Shown here: positions 22,107 to 33,884 of the stretch, one piece after another | Layout: each line of letters begins with the position of its first letter | How positions within the stretch are numbered: the stretch's first letter is position 1 | Source: Siderastrea radians | Lineage: Eukaryota; Cnidaria; Anthozoa; Scleractinia; Rhizangiidae | Assembly (NCBI GenBank): GCA_964017195.1 | Contig: OZ024894.1 | Location: forward strand, 6,565,537 to 6,629,536 | Direction: 5' to 3' | DNA length: 64,000 nt | Position numbers and translations under genes: made by a program | The notes under the pieces: generated by a model | What the model was told of the DNA's origin: nothing | Seen by the model: only the letters and a program-made list of their open reading frames with translations | Databases searched by the model: none

Positions 22107-22429
22107 GCTTTTTCAGCTTATTTACATTTGCCGAGGTCTTTGCCGAGTTGTAAAACAAAACAAAACGGGAATGAAGCAAAACGAAAGAAAATGAAACAAA
22201 TCAAACCAAAACAAAACGTGTGCGCCTGCGCTGTAGCGAAACTGCTGCTCAAAGTTACCGTGTTTGGTAAATCGCGGCGATAAATCGCACATGATCGCAC
22301 AATGAATCGCACTAAAATCGCGCTGAAATCGCAGCTGGTTTACACGTGCGATATTGAAGTTGCAGCTTCAGCGCGACAAAAATTGCATTGAGTTGCGCGA
22401 CAAAAATCGCCTGTGTAAACGGGCCTTTA

Positions 22430-23214
22430 AGTAGTGAAGAGTATTAAACAATAGTTTCAATCTGCCCTTGAGGGATAATTTAAATGCTGTCGCCTAGCTG
22501 TCTGCCAAAGACAATACAGAGATACCTTCTAGAAATCAGCTTTGCTTTGTGGGCACTTTTCTATTAGGTAAACGCTGAGGCACTGACAATCTGAAATAGC
22601 CAGAATTATTTTCGCCCTGTTTAAGGTAGAATTCGGGGAAAATACTACTGGAGACATAACTATGCCCACAAAACGAGATTCTGGCCCCTCTTAAGGATAC
22701 CTTGTAAAATTTTCTTTCCTTTTTTTAATAGGGGAGCCTCCCCCAGGCATTTTAGTTTTCAATGCGGCTATCTGTTTATCATATTTTCTGAAGGCCTATA
22801 CTTCGCAACAGCATCGTTTAGAACTGCTGGCCGTTGCTAATACAGTCAGTAAACACAATGCAATTGACTCTCCTCTTTTAGCTTCCCACAGTCTATTCTA
22901 GAGGGAACGTAGCCTACATTTCAGCCGTCTCCTGTTCTTACCTCTAAGAGTAAGCGACCAGAAGAGACGGAGGAAATGTAAGCTGCGTAACATCGGCGAA
23001 ATGTGGAAGCGGACGAAAAGATAAGGTGGGTTGATACTGAGGAGAGACGGAGCACCTTTTTGTCTCCTTCTCCGTCTCTTTTTCCAACTTTAATTTTTGA
23101 TATCGTTTACTGTTTTTGTGAGAGCCTCATATCAAAATCGGGAGGTTGTTCCAGATTTTCGGGACTACCCCCATACTGTGTAGTACTGTTCAAACAACAA
23201 GTGTTAGAGTTGAC
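22430..23214. other. unannotated stretch
   Basis: No supported gene or repeat. The flank right of the Harbinger element is moderately AT-rich with short, motif-free ORFs. Confidence 0.5.
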
Positions 23215-24895
23215 ACCCCTCCTTTCATCAATACCTCGTGTTATTTTTTCTCAACTATTTAGAGCCTTTCAGCTATACGTTTTAGTAATTCAATTCATTT
23301 TTCAACTGAATCTGCGTGATCGAGATTTCCCAGTTTACTACATGAGTACCCTGCGAGCAGAGGCCCTTCGATCTTCCTGACTTGTCTAGGAAGATCGAAG
23401 GGCCTCTGATCGCAGGGCACTACATGAAGTGATCACTTGAAAAAGACCTTCTTCAGTTAATTGATTGTCGTATCTTAATTCCCAGTTAGTATGCAAACGG
23501 TTTACTGCAATTTGGTTTCGCAATGTTATGTATCGGTTATATAAACAATTTGTTTCGAAGGTGGCGAAAAATGGCTTTGGTGCTGAAAGGAGAGAGAAGA
23601 TCGATTAAAAAAAAAAAAGCAGCAACCGAAGGATATTTTGACACGCGCTAGAAAGAAAGCATTATGATCTGCAGAAACAGTCTGTTTTTAAAGACAACAA
23701 AGATAGGCAGGAAATGGCGGGTAAGACCACAGGGCTCCCACACATGACCGTTTGTAGTTTAAAAATTACAAGGGAATGTTTGAGAAAATCGAAAGGTTTC
23801 TAATAACGTGAAATGCTGCGAAAAATATTTACATTTAAGTTCAAAATAAACATAATCGTACCTCAATCGTTGTGTTTTGTCGTCATTGTGCCTCTAAACA
23901 GCGAGTATTAGCGATTTCTAGGGTTTAGCGATGCGATCGACTGTACGTAATAAGTACATTGACATTTGTTTTAAAAATTCTCTCTCTCTCTCTGTCTTGT
24001 CACGCAATCCAATTGCCAAAGAATGTCCGACAGATAATCGGCCATTTTTGGGAATCAACATTAGCCCATTGTTATGATTACCACCAAGAAATCTCCACTG
24101 AAAGATAGTGGAAATAGGGAAATCACAGCTGGGAATTGCACCTGAAACGGCAATCAGCGGATGATCAATATTCGGCGGATATAGTCGAGTCCTAACCAGA
24201 GAGAGAATTTAGAAAATATCAATGTAAATTTCATCGTTACAACTAATTGTTGGATATTTTTATCATGTTTACCTTATACCTCTAAAGGCAGTTGCAATCA
24301 AAACGGTCATTTCTCTAGGTTCCGTAGGTTCCGCAGGTTCCGCGGTTCCGCGGTCTGCAGTTCCGCGGATTAGTCTTACCGGAAATGGCTCTATGTGGCC
24401 AAATGTCTCGAAAAAAAGGGACGCCTAAATATGAAATTATAAGTCTGGTCTCTAAAACCAAAGATTGGTATCTTCTTGACCTTTCAAAGTTTTAATTTGT
24501 CTCATAAGGAGTTATTTAAAACGAGTGTGGCTTCATCGTCTCATCGACGTCTCGTGCTATTCTCAACTAATTTAGAGCCTCTCTGAATTACTGCACGTGA
24601 GCTGTTCATTTCAGCGCGTGTTTTGCCTTTTTAATTCAGTTCCCTGAATCTGCGTGATCGAGCTTTCCCCATTTACAGTCTATCTTTAGCTGACGGATGC
24701 CACCACTTGAAAAGGACATTCTTCAGTTGATCGATTAAGGGTAACCCCAGTCACTTAAGCAGTTAACTAGTTTGGTTTCGGAATGTCATGATCGATTGTG
24801 TAAACAACTTGCTGCGAAAGTTGTGTTGCTGAAAGGAAAATCTCATTTGTAATAAAGAAAAAATAAAGAACAGCAACTATATGATGGCGTAGCAT
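23215..24895. repeat. diverged direct duplication, ~400 bp, 1.3 kb apart
   Basis: About 23215-23640 and 24530-24895 share the same ordered blocks: TCGTGTTATT/TCGTGCTATT, CTGAATCTGCGTGATCGAG, CACTTGAAAAAGACCTTCTTCAG, GGTTTCGGAATGT-type and AGCAACC/AGCAACT. Identity is moderate with many indels, so the duplication is old. The 73-bp hairpin at 23346-23418 is present only in the first copy. A run of GGTTCCGCGG-like words lies at 24316-24368 between the copies. Confidence 0.7.
23337..23427. mobile_element. 73-bp hairpin MITE with 9-bp target duplication
   Basis: The insert (23346-23418) is an almost perfect hairpin: CCCTGCGAGCAGAGGCCCTT ... GAAGATC, 9-base loop, then the inverse ending CGCAGGG. 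It is flanked by ACTACATGA on both sides (23337-23345 and 23419-23427). The ancient duplicate at 24530-24895 lacks it, consistent with later insertion. Nine-bp duplication suggests a MULE-mobilised element. Confidence 0.88.
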
Positions 24896-26283
24896 CAGTA
24901 AACATATGGTAATGTGACGGTGTCAGTAAATCAAAAATCTCTATCTAGGGGGTGCACGGTATTCATAGAAAACTCGTGGGTTGTCTGCGTGCGCTTCCTT
25001 ACCGCACATGTTTTCAGTATATGAATCACGACGAGCAACTGTTTTGAAGGCGAGAGAGAAACTGTAATTTTTATTTCCGTTTGCCTCATTTTATTCCCGT
25101 AGAAAGCCAACGTAAATTGTCAGGCCACGAGAAGGAAAAGTTCGAGTTCGACTTAAGAAATTTTGGATCCAGAGACGCTGCGTAAGACTACCCAGACACG
25201 CATCATACAGAAATCATTTGGCAAGGATTTGTCGACACAAATCACTTTGGGGGAGTGAAAGCCTTGATCCATAAACAAGCAAGCATTGCTTAGCGAACAA
25301 GTGAATCTCAACACCAGTAAACCCTACAGACATCAGTTTAATAGGTTTTTAACTCGCGAGAAATATTGCGTTACAAGATTGCATTAGGTCGCGTGCGCGT
25401 GAAAATACATCAACGCGAGCACTTGCCTTCAGAAAAAGCTCGTGCAAACAGTGGTCGAGCTTTTTAGTTGCAAGTCGAGCTGCGATCTCATTATTTATAA
25501 CTTTTCAGACATTGCAAGGTAGTTTGGGCGACTAGGAAATTTCAGCACATTAACAGAAGTGGTTGCTTTTGCGATTTTACTTGATTGGTTTCGAATTCAA
25601 TTCATGTAGTTGATTGTCTCTGTGGAAAATCTCGCTTGTAATGTAAGAAATGCGTCCGAGAAAGCGCATTTTGTATCAAAAGTCACGTTCGTGGTACTTT
25701 GTTTACATTGCGTATATGGAAATTATTTCCATGTCGCTGGAAGTTGCTTTCCCGTATTTTACTACAATTTTATTTCCCCTTAAACTTTCCACTGCAATGT
25801 TTGTTCTAACAAAGAACTTAGATTATCGAAGAAGAAAAGTTTTATGTAATTCAGCAATATAGGACGAACAAATCGTTTGCCAGGCATTACTGTTAATATT
25901 TCAAGGCACGCGACTCGCGCAATTAGCTTCACCTAGGCCTAGTGATCGACGTGTTGCAATTGGCGCGATTCCGTAAGTTCGTGAAACCTCTTAGCACTGG
26001 ACTGAGTGCTAATCTCAGCTTGGCCTGCTTCTGCAGAAACAATCTAAAACGTAATTATAGAACAGAAAAATAAATATCACACAAAAATGTTTCTAAGTAA
26101 ATCGAAAAAAAGGAAACCTTCAAAATCAATAAATACGATCACAAAACCTGTTAACAGCGGCGGCAGCTGTAGTGTCAACTATTACTAGTGTATAAAGTTG
26201 TCAGGTGGAAAAATAGTATAGCGTGCGCCGGTTTGGAAGGGAATCCTCTGGTCAGTTGGAACGCGGGCTTTAGACACCATACA
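24896..26283. other. unannotated stretch
   Basis: No gene is supported; the 70-codon frame at 25650-25862 has no motif and no splice context. No clear repeats. Confidence 0.45.
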
Positions 26284-27001
26284 AAGCAGTCGCGACAGAG
26301 CTGAATAACAACTGCGCATGTCAGAAGCGCGCGCTAAGCAAAACTGGGGATGACAAGACAAACCATAGCAACAACACAGCAACAAGATGGCGGTCTTTGA
26401 CACCGCAAAGATTCTCACCTTCGATAAGAGTTTTGTTGGAAACTTAAGTTTCAGACTTTTGCAAAGCCTTCATCTGTTGTCGAGACAAAGTTTATCTTTT
26501 GCACACCGAGGTTATTTTTCAGAACATAAGATGAAAACGTCTCTCAAAAACTCCAGTCCGCGAAAATGCAGTGATTGTGCACTGTGTTGCTTTTATACAA
26601 CGTGGAGGGAAACTTCCGGCCACCACACCTGCTCCTGTGTAAGAATACCCAGTCAGGGGAAGAATGTAAAGGCAAGATGACGAGGTGTACGCCAGGAATG
26701 GTAAGAATCTCGCTGCATTTTCGCGGACTGGTGTTTTTGAGACACGTTATCACCTGGTGTTCAGAAAAATAACCTCGGTGTACAAAAGATATAATTTGTC
26801 TCGACAACAGACGAAGGCTTTGCAGAAGTCTGAAACTTAAGTTTGCAACAAAACTCTTATTGAAGGTGAAAATCTTCGCGGTGTCAATTTTTTTAAGAAG
26901 TCCGCCATTGTTGCTATGGTTTTGTATTGTGGTCCCCAGTTTTCCTTGGCGAGTGCTTTTGACATGCGCAGTTGTTATTCAGCTCTGTCAGCAGTCGCCG
27001 T
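26284..27001. repeat. inverted duplication of a promoter/first-exon unit
   Basis: Left arm 26284-26571 and right arm 26712-27001 are inverted copies, about 85 percent identical by eye. Each arm holds an ATGGCGG start (plus strand 26387; minus strand about 26916) followed by the same stretch, with opening frames that differ by indels. In the left arm the frame gives an Arg- and Leu-rich, acid-poor N-terminus containing N-L-S-F-R-L-L-Q-S-L and S-R-Q-S-L-S-F, suggestive of a mitochondrial presequence. A possible donor CACCAG|GTGATA exists only in the right (minus) copy. No later exons are recognised, so these are probably duplicated first exons or remnants. The pair can form a ~290-bp hairpin with a 140-bp loop. 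Confidence 0.7.
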
Positions 27002-28796
27002 TCCAAGGCTATATTATGCGACAGCTACCGTTGAATCAACATTTTCCATCTCGACTATCGCATTTTCTTTATCAACCTTGCTTTTAATAGTTATATAACT
27101 TAACCTGCCGAAGAAACTGATCTACACGCTACTTTAGTGCTGTTCTAAGATGGGATCACACGTGCGGTAGGGGCAGGTTTTGTTACACAACTCCGGCAAA
27201 TATTCAAGAAAAGGGTTAAGAAAATAAATAGAAACTGACCACGTCTTTAAATCCACACAGATGAGTCGCTGAAGTCGACCCCCAGTGATCCATCAAGCAC
27301 CGCGGACACAACTGTGGCAGGCAGATACCTGCCACCTATACTGTTAGCTGTCTTTGTGACTTTATTTTGAAGTTTATTTTCGGAAACAGAAAATAAACTT
27401 CAAGGAAAAGTGAAAGCAAGGCAAGGTGAAAGAGGTATTTTTACCAAAATGCCCAAAACTGGACCGAGCGTTTGTCTAATAGAACAAAGAGGTTCCACCC
27501 AGCTGAAAGCTAGATCAAACGCCTGGCCCTACTGAAGAACCGACTGGCCAAATGACCAACCGCACGACCACACAACATACCCAATGATCAACTGACCGCC
27601 CGACTTTCTACCCTGCCCTTCCACTCCCCTCCCCTACCCCCATCAAACAGAGACTCACTAACCAGCTGATTCATCAATTAACTGATTAGAATGCGAAACG
27701 ACTAAAAATGCAAGTAAAAACTGAGTATTTCATTTCATTTTATGTAACTAGGCGATCATTATTAGATTCACTTTTGCGTAGCAAATGTTCAGAATAACGT
27801 TTAAGTGATTTGGGAAGAAAAAATAAAGTGACAATTCAGGAGTCTGGGTGATTTTGTTTTTAAAAAAAGTTGGCCAGAATAGAGACTACAGTACAAACGC
27901 GTTAACCCTTTAAGCCCCAATAGTAAAAAGGATCTAATTTCTCCCGAAAATATCACTACTTGACCAAACATAGAGGTGATGAGAATAAAGGAAATGATCA
28001 CTAAATACAAAATGTATTTTTTTATCAATTCTCCCAACTACGATGACAGTAGAAAAGAAATGGGAAACAGTAAGGAGAATATGCATGTTGATATTGGGGC
28101 TGAACGGCTTAATACGATCACTGACGGGTCATAAACATTTGGTAATGATGATCGAATCCCGGAGAAAAACGTTCGGACCACTTTCGTTTGTCCCAAACAT
28201 TTGTTCGGGACAAACAAAAGTGGCTGTAATAACGAGGCGTCTTTTACTGGACAACGAATACCATTAGCCACCATTTTCTTTAATCCATTCCCTTTTTAGT
28301 GATGGCATAATTGGTTGTTGCTGTCAGTGCGCGGTTCTTTGCACGGAGTAACAAGCTTTAAAGATAATGTCCCTTGGAAATGTTATCCCTTGTGCACTCA
28401 TTACGGGCCTATATTTTGACAAGGACGGGGTGAGGGTGGCTACTATACCGAGCTAATGAAGTTAACATCGGCACAATGCACAGTTATGATTTAGATAACT
28501 ACAGTGAATACAACTTAACTTAAGTTTATCACTGAATCATTTCTACAGATTAACAAGGGAAAAACGGGTCTGGAAACTTACTTTAAACTAACTTAAGTTA
28601 CCGGCATCGAGCTTCATTTTATACTCATATAACAATGACATAATGTTAAACAAAAACTGCTGTTCCCTCTACTACGCTTGTTTTTCTACCTAATTTTACG
28701 GTATTCATGTCATTCACAGAATGAGCTTGGGCTACTCATGTTGGGACTCGACCATTCCAAGGGCCTGTGTTGGAACAAAGTTGGAAAAAATCTCGC
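27002..28796. other. gene-poor stretch with small hairpins
   Basis: No gene is supported. It contains a 15-bp-stem hairpin at 27367-27403 (TTGAAGTTTATTTTC, 7-base loop, inverse) and the TTAA-flanked MITE at 27902-28112. Confidence 0.5.
27902..28112. mobile_element. piggyBac-like MITE with TTAA duplication
   Basis: TTAA (27902-27905) is followed by CCCTTTAAGCCCCAATA; the right end TATTGGGGCTGAACGGC is followed by TTAA (28109-28112). The element is 203 bp, with an internal inverted ATTTCTCC / GGAGAAT region. TTAA plus CCC-ends fits piggyBac-derived MITEs. No coding capacity. Confidence 0.7.
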
Positions 28797-29474
28797 TTAG
28801 CGCACGAACCAACCTAACAAGAACAAAGTGAACAGAGACAGAGCTGTTGGAATTGCTTTGTTTGCTGAAGCTTTTGTAGTCGGCCGATCTGTACTTGCGG
28901 GAGCCCGATCAAGCTTCTTTAGCAAACGAGGGACATCGTCGGTCACCAAAGCCGAAGCATTCTTCGCAATCAGCAATTCAAGGGTTTTTTCGTCTTTTTT
29001 CCTCTGCTCGTCCGTCAGCGCCAAGTTGTCGATGATGAAAGCGCCAAAACTGAGGTCAGGGCTGTAGTTTTCTGCAAACGTCTGGAAAGTGTTGTTCGAG
29101 TACTGCGGATTGTTGAAAATGTTGTAGTCCATGACGACGAAGCTGGAGTTGGTGGACTTTAAGAGATCGCCAGTTTGGAAGAGGAAGTCCATGAATTCTG
29201 TGCCATTGGGCGCCCTTTCAACGCACTGTCGCATTCCAGGTAAATCTCCAAACTCGCTTTTCATTGTATCAGCATAACTTTGGTCCCACATGCCTTTTTT
29301 TGTAAAATGTGCCCACGACAAGAGACGGATTCTGCTGTTTGGCTGACACGATCTTAAATGGATCAAACGATGACAGAAGAACGTTTTTGCCTACTCCTTT
29401 ATCGGTAACGAGTTTTGCGACTGCTCGGCCAACGTTTTCGCTTTCTGTGAAGTTTTGTAGGTAGCCTGGCTTCA
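28797..29474 (-). pseudogene. terminal exon of a GDPD-like phosphodiesterase, 1-nt frame break
   Basis: The minus-strand exon follows an acceptor (TTTATGTTTAG, just above 29474) and ends at a stop at 28797. Frame 1 (29474-29300) reads V-L-L-S-S-F-D-P-F-K-I-V and frame 2 (29300-28797) continues through a W-D-Q-S-Y-A-D region to A-S-A-L-V-T-D-D-V-P-R-L-L and a hydrophobic tail A-L-S-L-F-T-L-F-L-L-G-W. The S-S-F-D-P and V-T-D-D-P-like motifs are those of the C-terminal half of glycerophosphodiester phosphodiesterase domains; the tail could be a GPI-anchor signal or membrane helix. The frame changes inside an A7 run near 29300, so a sequencing indel is plausible. The catalytic His/Glu N-terminal half is not in view; upstream exons on the minus strand were not found. 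Confidence 0.55.
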
Positions 29475-30410
29475 TCTAAACATAAATAAAATAAAATAAA
29501 ATTATTTCCGTCGAATACAAAAATAATTGTTTAAATTTATCGAGAGGGGAAAAGAATTTAAGAGTCACTGGACGAAACTAGGATGGGCGGTGCCGATCAG
29601 TGAGTAATCAATATACGAAAGCTGGAGTGGTTTTCAATCGCTAGCCGTGCAGTATTGAAAAGTATCTACTTAACCGATACTTGAGTCCATTTCGTACGTG
29701 CATTTGCTTCCAAAGCTTGCATTCTACTGGTCACCACCAAGTGGCGTGTCAGTTCCATATTTGGTAACATGCAGGTGCCTACGGCCGTCTACAAAGAGGC
29801 CCTTTTAGGGGGCTACGAATGTCGCTAGTCTGAATTTCAAAACCCTTCGTTTCACGTATTGAGGAGGAAGCCATGTCCCTGCCGGTATTCTACTATTGTA
29901 TTTGCGTTTGTCTTCGTCGCTGTCGCAGTTTCACTCCATCTTTGTGCCGTTTGTCGCCATTTCACCTGCCGTATGTCGCTGTTTCACGGCCATGTCGTTT
30001 GTCGGAATTTACCCTAACAGGGTCTCAGTGGATGCAGGGAATGAGTACACTTCAATTACGTTTAAGTACATCACTAGTTCCTTGTCTTTTACTGCATCGA
30101 TGACTTCAGACAGTAATGGTATTTTTCGTGTTTTGCCCAAATTGTACTGTTTGGTTTCTGTGATACAAACAAAATTCCTTTCAGTATAAGAAGCCGACAG
30201 TTCAAGGAAACGTAATCAAATGTTACCGTGTTGCAGACAAACTTAGCTAGAATATCCTTGATTTATTAAAATTTTCACTGAGGTCAGTTGCATAGCTTCT
30301 AGTTTTCTCATTGTTTGGCCGCACACCGCTTATTAAATGAATACGCCTGCTTTTTGCCTTATAAGGAAATTGTTAATTGTGACTAGTGTCTATTGTCTAG
30401 TGCCGTGCGC
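29475..30410. other. unannotated stretch
   Basis: Expected place for upstream exons of the minus-strand GDPD-like gene and of the plus-strand CUB paralogue, but none can be supported. Frames at 29873-30189 lack CUB or GDPD motifs. Confidence 0.45.
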
Positions 30411-31393
30411 GTTTGGGTGCAGTTTAAAAGTGACAGCAATACAACCACCACCTACAAGGGATTCAAGGCCTCCTTTACTGCGGGTAAGAATAAACGGTCT
30501 GTATTAAATGGGATGCGTGTAACAAAACGCATAAAACGACAAATAAAAGATAACGAGCCAAGGGCTTAACTAACTACAAGGCAGAACGACAGAACGACAG
30601 TGATGACTGTAGTGTACATAACCTGCCCTTTCTTGGCTAGCCTTCTAATTTTTCTATTTCTCTTTCATACAATTTGTTAATTTCAATGCAAACTGTTTAA
30701 TCTAATTCAAATGCTATCCTAGTTCTGTTTTGCTTTCCTAGTAACTGTATTTCGTTTTAATTTTCTACCTTTTTTTATCAAGCCGCGTTAACCAGTTTTA
30801 GGTCTCAAAGTCTTTCTTTTGTGATTTTCTACAATTTGGGTACCTCAATGCAAATCGTTCTAATCTTAGCCATTTTTTGATCTATGGATCTTTTTGTCTG
30901 TTTTTGTAATCCATTCGTCTCTTGCTTCATATTTTAAAAGTCCTTAGCCTGTGAGATTTTGTTCCTTTGTAAGACTAGTTTGTGCCGGCGTTTTGAACAG
31001 ATTAATCTAAAATTATGAGCTCTGAGCTTAGATCGTTTAAACTTTTGATCCATATTTCCATAAACATTACACAGGCCAAAAACTGAGCCATTGGCATACC
31101 GTAGATCCAGATCCCAATCCTCGTGATCTCACAAATCCCATCACCTGTGTCTGATCAATCCTATGACTCATTAATCCCTTTTTTAAGTAATTTTAATTGT
31201 AGTCATATTCATCTTAATTGTAGTTAAATTTATTTTAATTGTTGTAATCCTCTGATTCATTAATCCCTGATTTTTTATTTCTACATTACTGTCTTTATAT
31301 TTCTCAGGCCAAGATCGTTTGTCCACCAGCAACCCGTTGACACTGCTGTTCATCTCGGCTCTGCTCATGTTTACCAAAGAAAGCGTGTTCTAA
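30411..31393 (+). pseudogene. partial CUB-gene paralogue: end of CUB 2 plus GPI-type tail exon
   Basis: 30411-30483 is nearly identical to the last 73 bases of exon 5 of the main CUB gene (V-W-V-Q-F-K-S-D-S-N-T-T-T-T-Y-K), ending at a donor GCGG|GTAAGA. 31308-31393 follows a TTTCTCAG acceptor and matches the main gene's exon 6, ending in the hydrophobic L-L-F-I-S-A-L-L-M-F-T-K and a stop. The junction is phase 1 and in frame. Homology with the main locus continues through the intron and to about 31830 in the 3' flank. Upstream of 30411 the match stops abruptly, so the copy lacks the signal peptide, CUB 1 and most of CUB 2 in this window. The AATAAA signal of the main gene reads AATAAG here. 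Confidence 0.8.
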
Positions 31394-33884
31394 GTCAATC
31401 AAGGGGTCTGAGTGGGGTCTGGTAAGCACTGAGAGCTGCGAGATTGCAGAGAATATTGTAACTTTAAACTGATAAAAATAAGAATTTTCATTAACATCCA
31501 GGAAATTAGTTAAACACCTGTCGGCCGAAATCTTAAGCGTTTGGCTAAATGTACTGACAGGATAAGAAATCAGCATGTAATTATGTCAACTTTTGTTTAC
31601 GGGTAGTTGAGTACTGAAGTCTATTATTGTCAGCTGACATTACAGGATCTTCGCTGAATGTGATAGATCGGCTGAGAATAGACGAACTTGAAAAACAAGT
31701 AATTTAGCGCCCCATTCAGACCCTGCATCACGTGTGTTCAGTTCTGGGAGGGTCTCCCACATAAAAGTGACAGGGCTGCTCGTTATAGATGAGAGACTAA
31801 AATATGGTTTTCGGAACGGGATTTGAAGTGCACAGGCTCAGTTTGAGGGTACAAAAAGTATAGAATTAGCATAGTTCAAGAGACAAAAAAAACCGTCAAA
31901 AGAGCAACGTTGGCTTCAGAATATATAGCAATTTAGACTTCTGGACGACCTGTGACGAATTCAAATTTGAAAAACTACAATTCACTTCCATCCTTGCAGT
32001 CCTTAGACTGCGAGGATGGATTACATTTAATAGTGGTAAGCGATCAGGGATTGAAACTCGCGTGGTCTAATAACAAACACTGTAGGCTGGGCGAGTAAGA
32101 TTGAATAAGAAGACATGCTTTTAGCAATTCGGATTTTAGGCAAAGAGAAAAAGCGACCGTTTTGCAGTCTTAAATCGTGCACTTCATCCCCAAACTACTT
32201 TTTCTGTCTTACCGTTTAGAATCTTTCCATCCAATTTAGTTGGATATAGTGGCATTTAACATAGAAATGAGGCAAGCGAAATTTCGGTTTTAGGGGAACA
32301 CTGCCAATGGACCCCTTTTAAACTCGGTCCCTTTCAAAATGTAATCGAGCAATCGAGCACCCCTGTCACCTTTATGAAGGAGTTCCGCCCTGGTTTTGAA
32401 TGGAGTGTTTTGTAATTTGCACGTGTGGGAACAGCATATTAACTTAGGAAATTACACAGCAATATTTCTAGAGCGTTATAATAGTATAAGCTGAAAGAGA
32501 GTTTCCAGTTTTTGCGTTATTATTGCTTTCTAGTTGTTTTTATCAACAGTTAAGATCCCTTCCCACCCAAGGATAAATTGGTATGATACTGAGACGCAGT
32601 TTCAGTGAATCCCGGTTTACCTGGTCGTCGTCGAACCAGTTAAACCTGGGGGGAGACTTGACCCACGTTTGTTTATAGAGATACAGAGGACAAAAAAGCC
32701 CTAAAATACCAACCTGTTTAGGAAAACGCCCTTCACTTCAGGTCCTTGGTTAGAACGAATAACAAAATACACACTCTCGTTTTACATAATTTTAAGTTGT
32801 TTAAAAGACCGGCAAATGTCTTCGATCTAGGATTGTATTAGCCATATTTAACGACGACAGTCGTGCAACCATGTTGAAAACAAGTTCAGACCTTGTTTTG
32901 GTAAAACTCGCATAAATTTACATACCCTGTTTAGTTTAGAACATAGAGGCCAAAAACCATACCCTGTCCAGCGGCACGTCCCCGTATAGGCCATACAAGT
33001 CCCCCCTGGGAGTCGATTTTGAATCGAATCGATTTCAAAGTATTAAATTACTCCTGCAAAGTCTTATATGTTTAGTTGCACAGGTTCGTTAGCTAATAAA
33101 TCACTGAAAAAAGGCAAATTGCATTGGAGTGTTCTTTCCTTTGACAACCTCTAGCTGAATAGTTTGTGGCTCCAATTGAGCCCAGGCGTGCGTTTCTTGA
33201 AGCTGCGAACCTTTTTGGGCCGATTTCGTGCATGATAATTCTACACTCTATCTTGAAAACAAGGAAGTTTCTAAGTGTGAGACTAAGAAGTGAGTTAAAC
33301 ATTTCTTATCTTAAAGACATGTCAAAATAACAGCGTTCTAGACGGATATGGTTCACATTTGTGCAATTGGCATTTCGGGGACGAAACGTTGTCGTGACTG
33401 CTTTCGAGAAACGTGCACCAGGTGCATTCGATTGATCGCATTCTGGAATCAGAATAGAATAGAAGGGAATGGAATGGAAAGGAACCAAACGGAACGGAAT
33501 GGAATATCACTTTTGAATGGTATACGTTTGCACTGCGATAACTGAAGCGTTATACAAACAAAGTGCAATATATTCGTATTCTAATGGTAGCTAAGTTACA
33601 ATTATCCGGATTGTAATCCGGATTGTAATTATCCGGATTACAATTATCCAGAATGTTACATTCTGGAATAACACAAATAAGTGTATGCCACACAGGTGAA
33701 TACTGATTTACACGCGCACTGTTTGGCAAGGCAAACTCCAGTTCAGTGAATAACAGGACTAATTTAATTTACAACATAGTCTGTTCTGTTGTTGTTTTGT
33801 TTTGTTTTTCTTTTTTGTTTTTTTTGTTGTTGTTGTTGTTTTGTTGTTTTTTTTTTCTGGTAGGCTAAGGCATTTGGATTCAGC
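31394..33884. other. gene-poor stretch with simple repeats
   Basis: 31394-31830 is the duplicated 3' flank of the CUB paralogue. Further on: a GGAAT-rich tract (33450-33503), nested palindromes built on ATTATCCGGATTGTAAT (33598-33665), and a T/G-rich simple tract (33785-33861) ending in an acceptor-like TTTTCTGGTAG that stands just before the dead DIRS element. No gene. Confidence 0.55.

Larger units (their letters stand above)
16789..22429. mobile_element. complete PIF/Harbinger DNA transposon
   Basis: TIRs begin AGGCCCGTTTACACAGGCGA at 16792 and end with the inverse at 22426. They run, with internal direct TTGTCGCGC repeats, for about 180 bases. The insertion is flanked by TTA (16789-16791 and 22427-22429), the 3-bp TWA duplication typical of PIF/Harbinger. 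The 5635-bp element carries the two genes expected of this superfamily: a Myb/SANT- or MADF-like DNA-binding protein on the plus strand and a DDE transposase on the minus strand. Each starts near one TIR and reads inward. A smaller TTA-flanked element is nested at 20193-20765. Confidence 0.92.

Noticed and set aside
29873..30189. Possible 5' exons of the CUB paralogue
   Set aside because: No CUB cysteines or phase-consistent splice sites; translation does not resemble the main gene.
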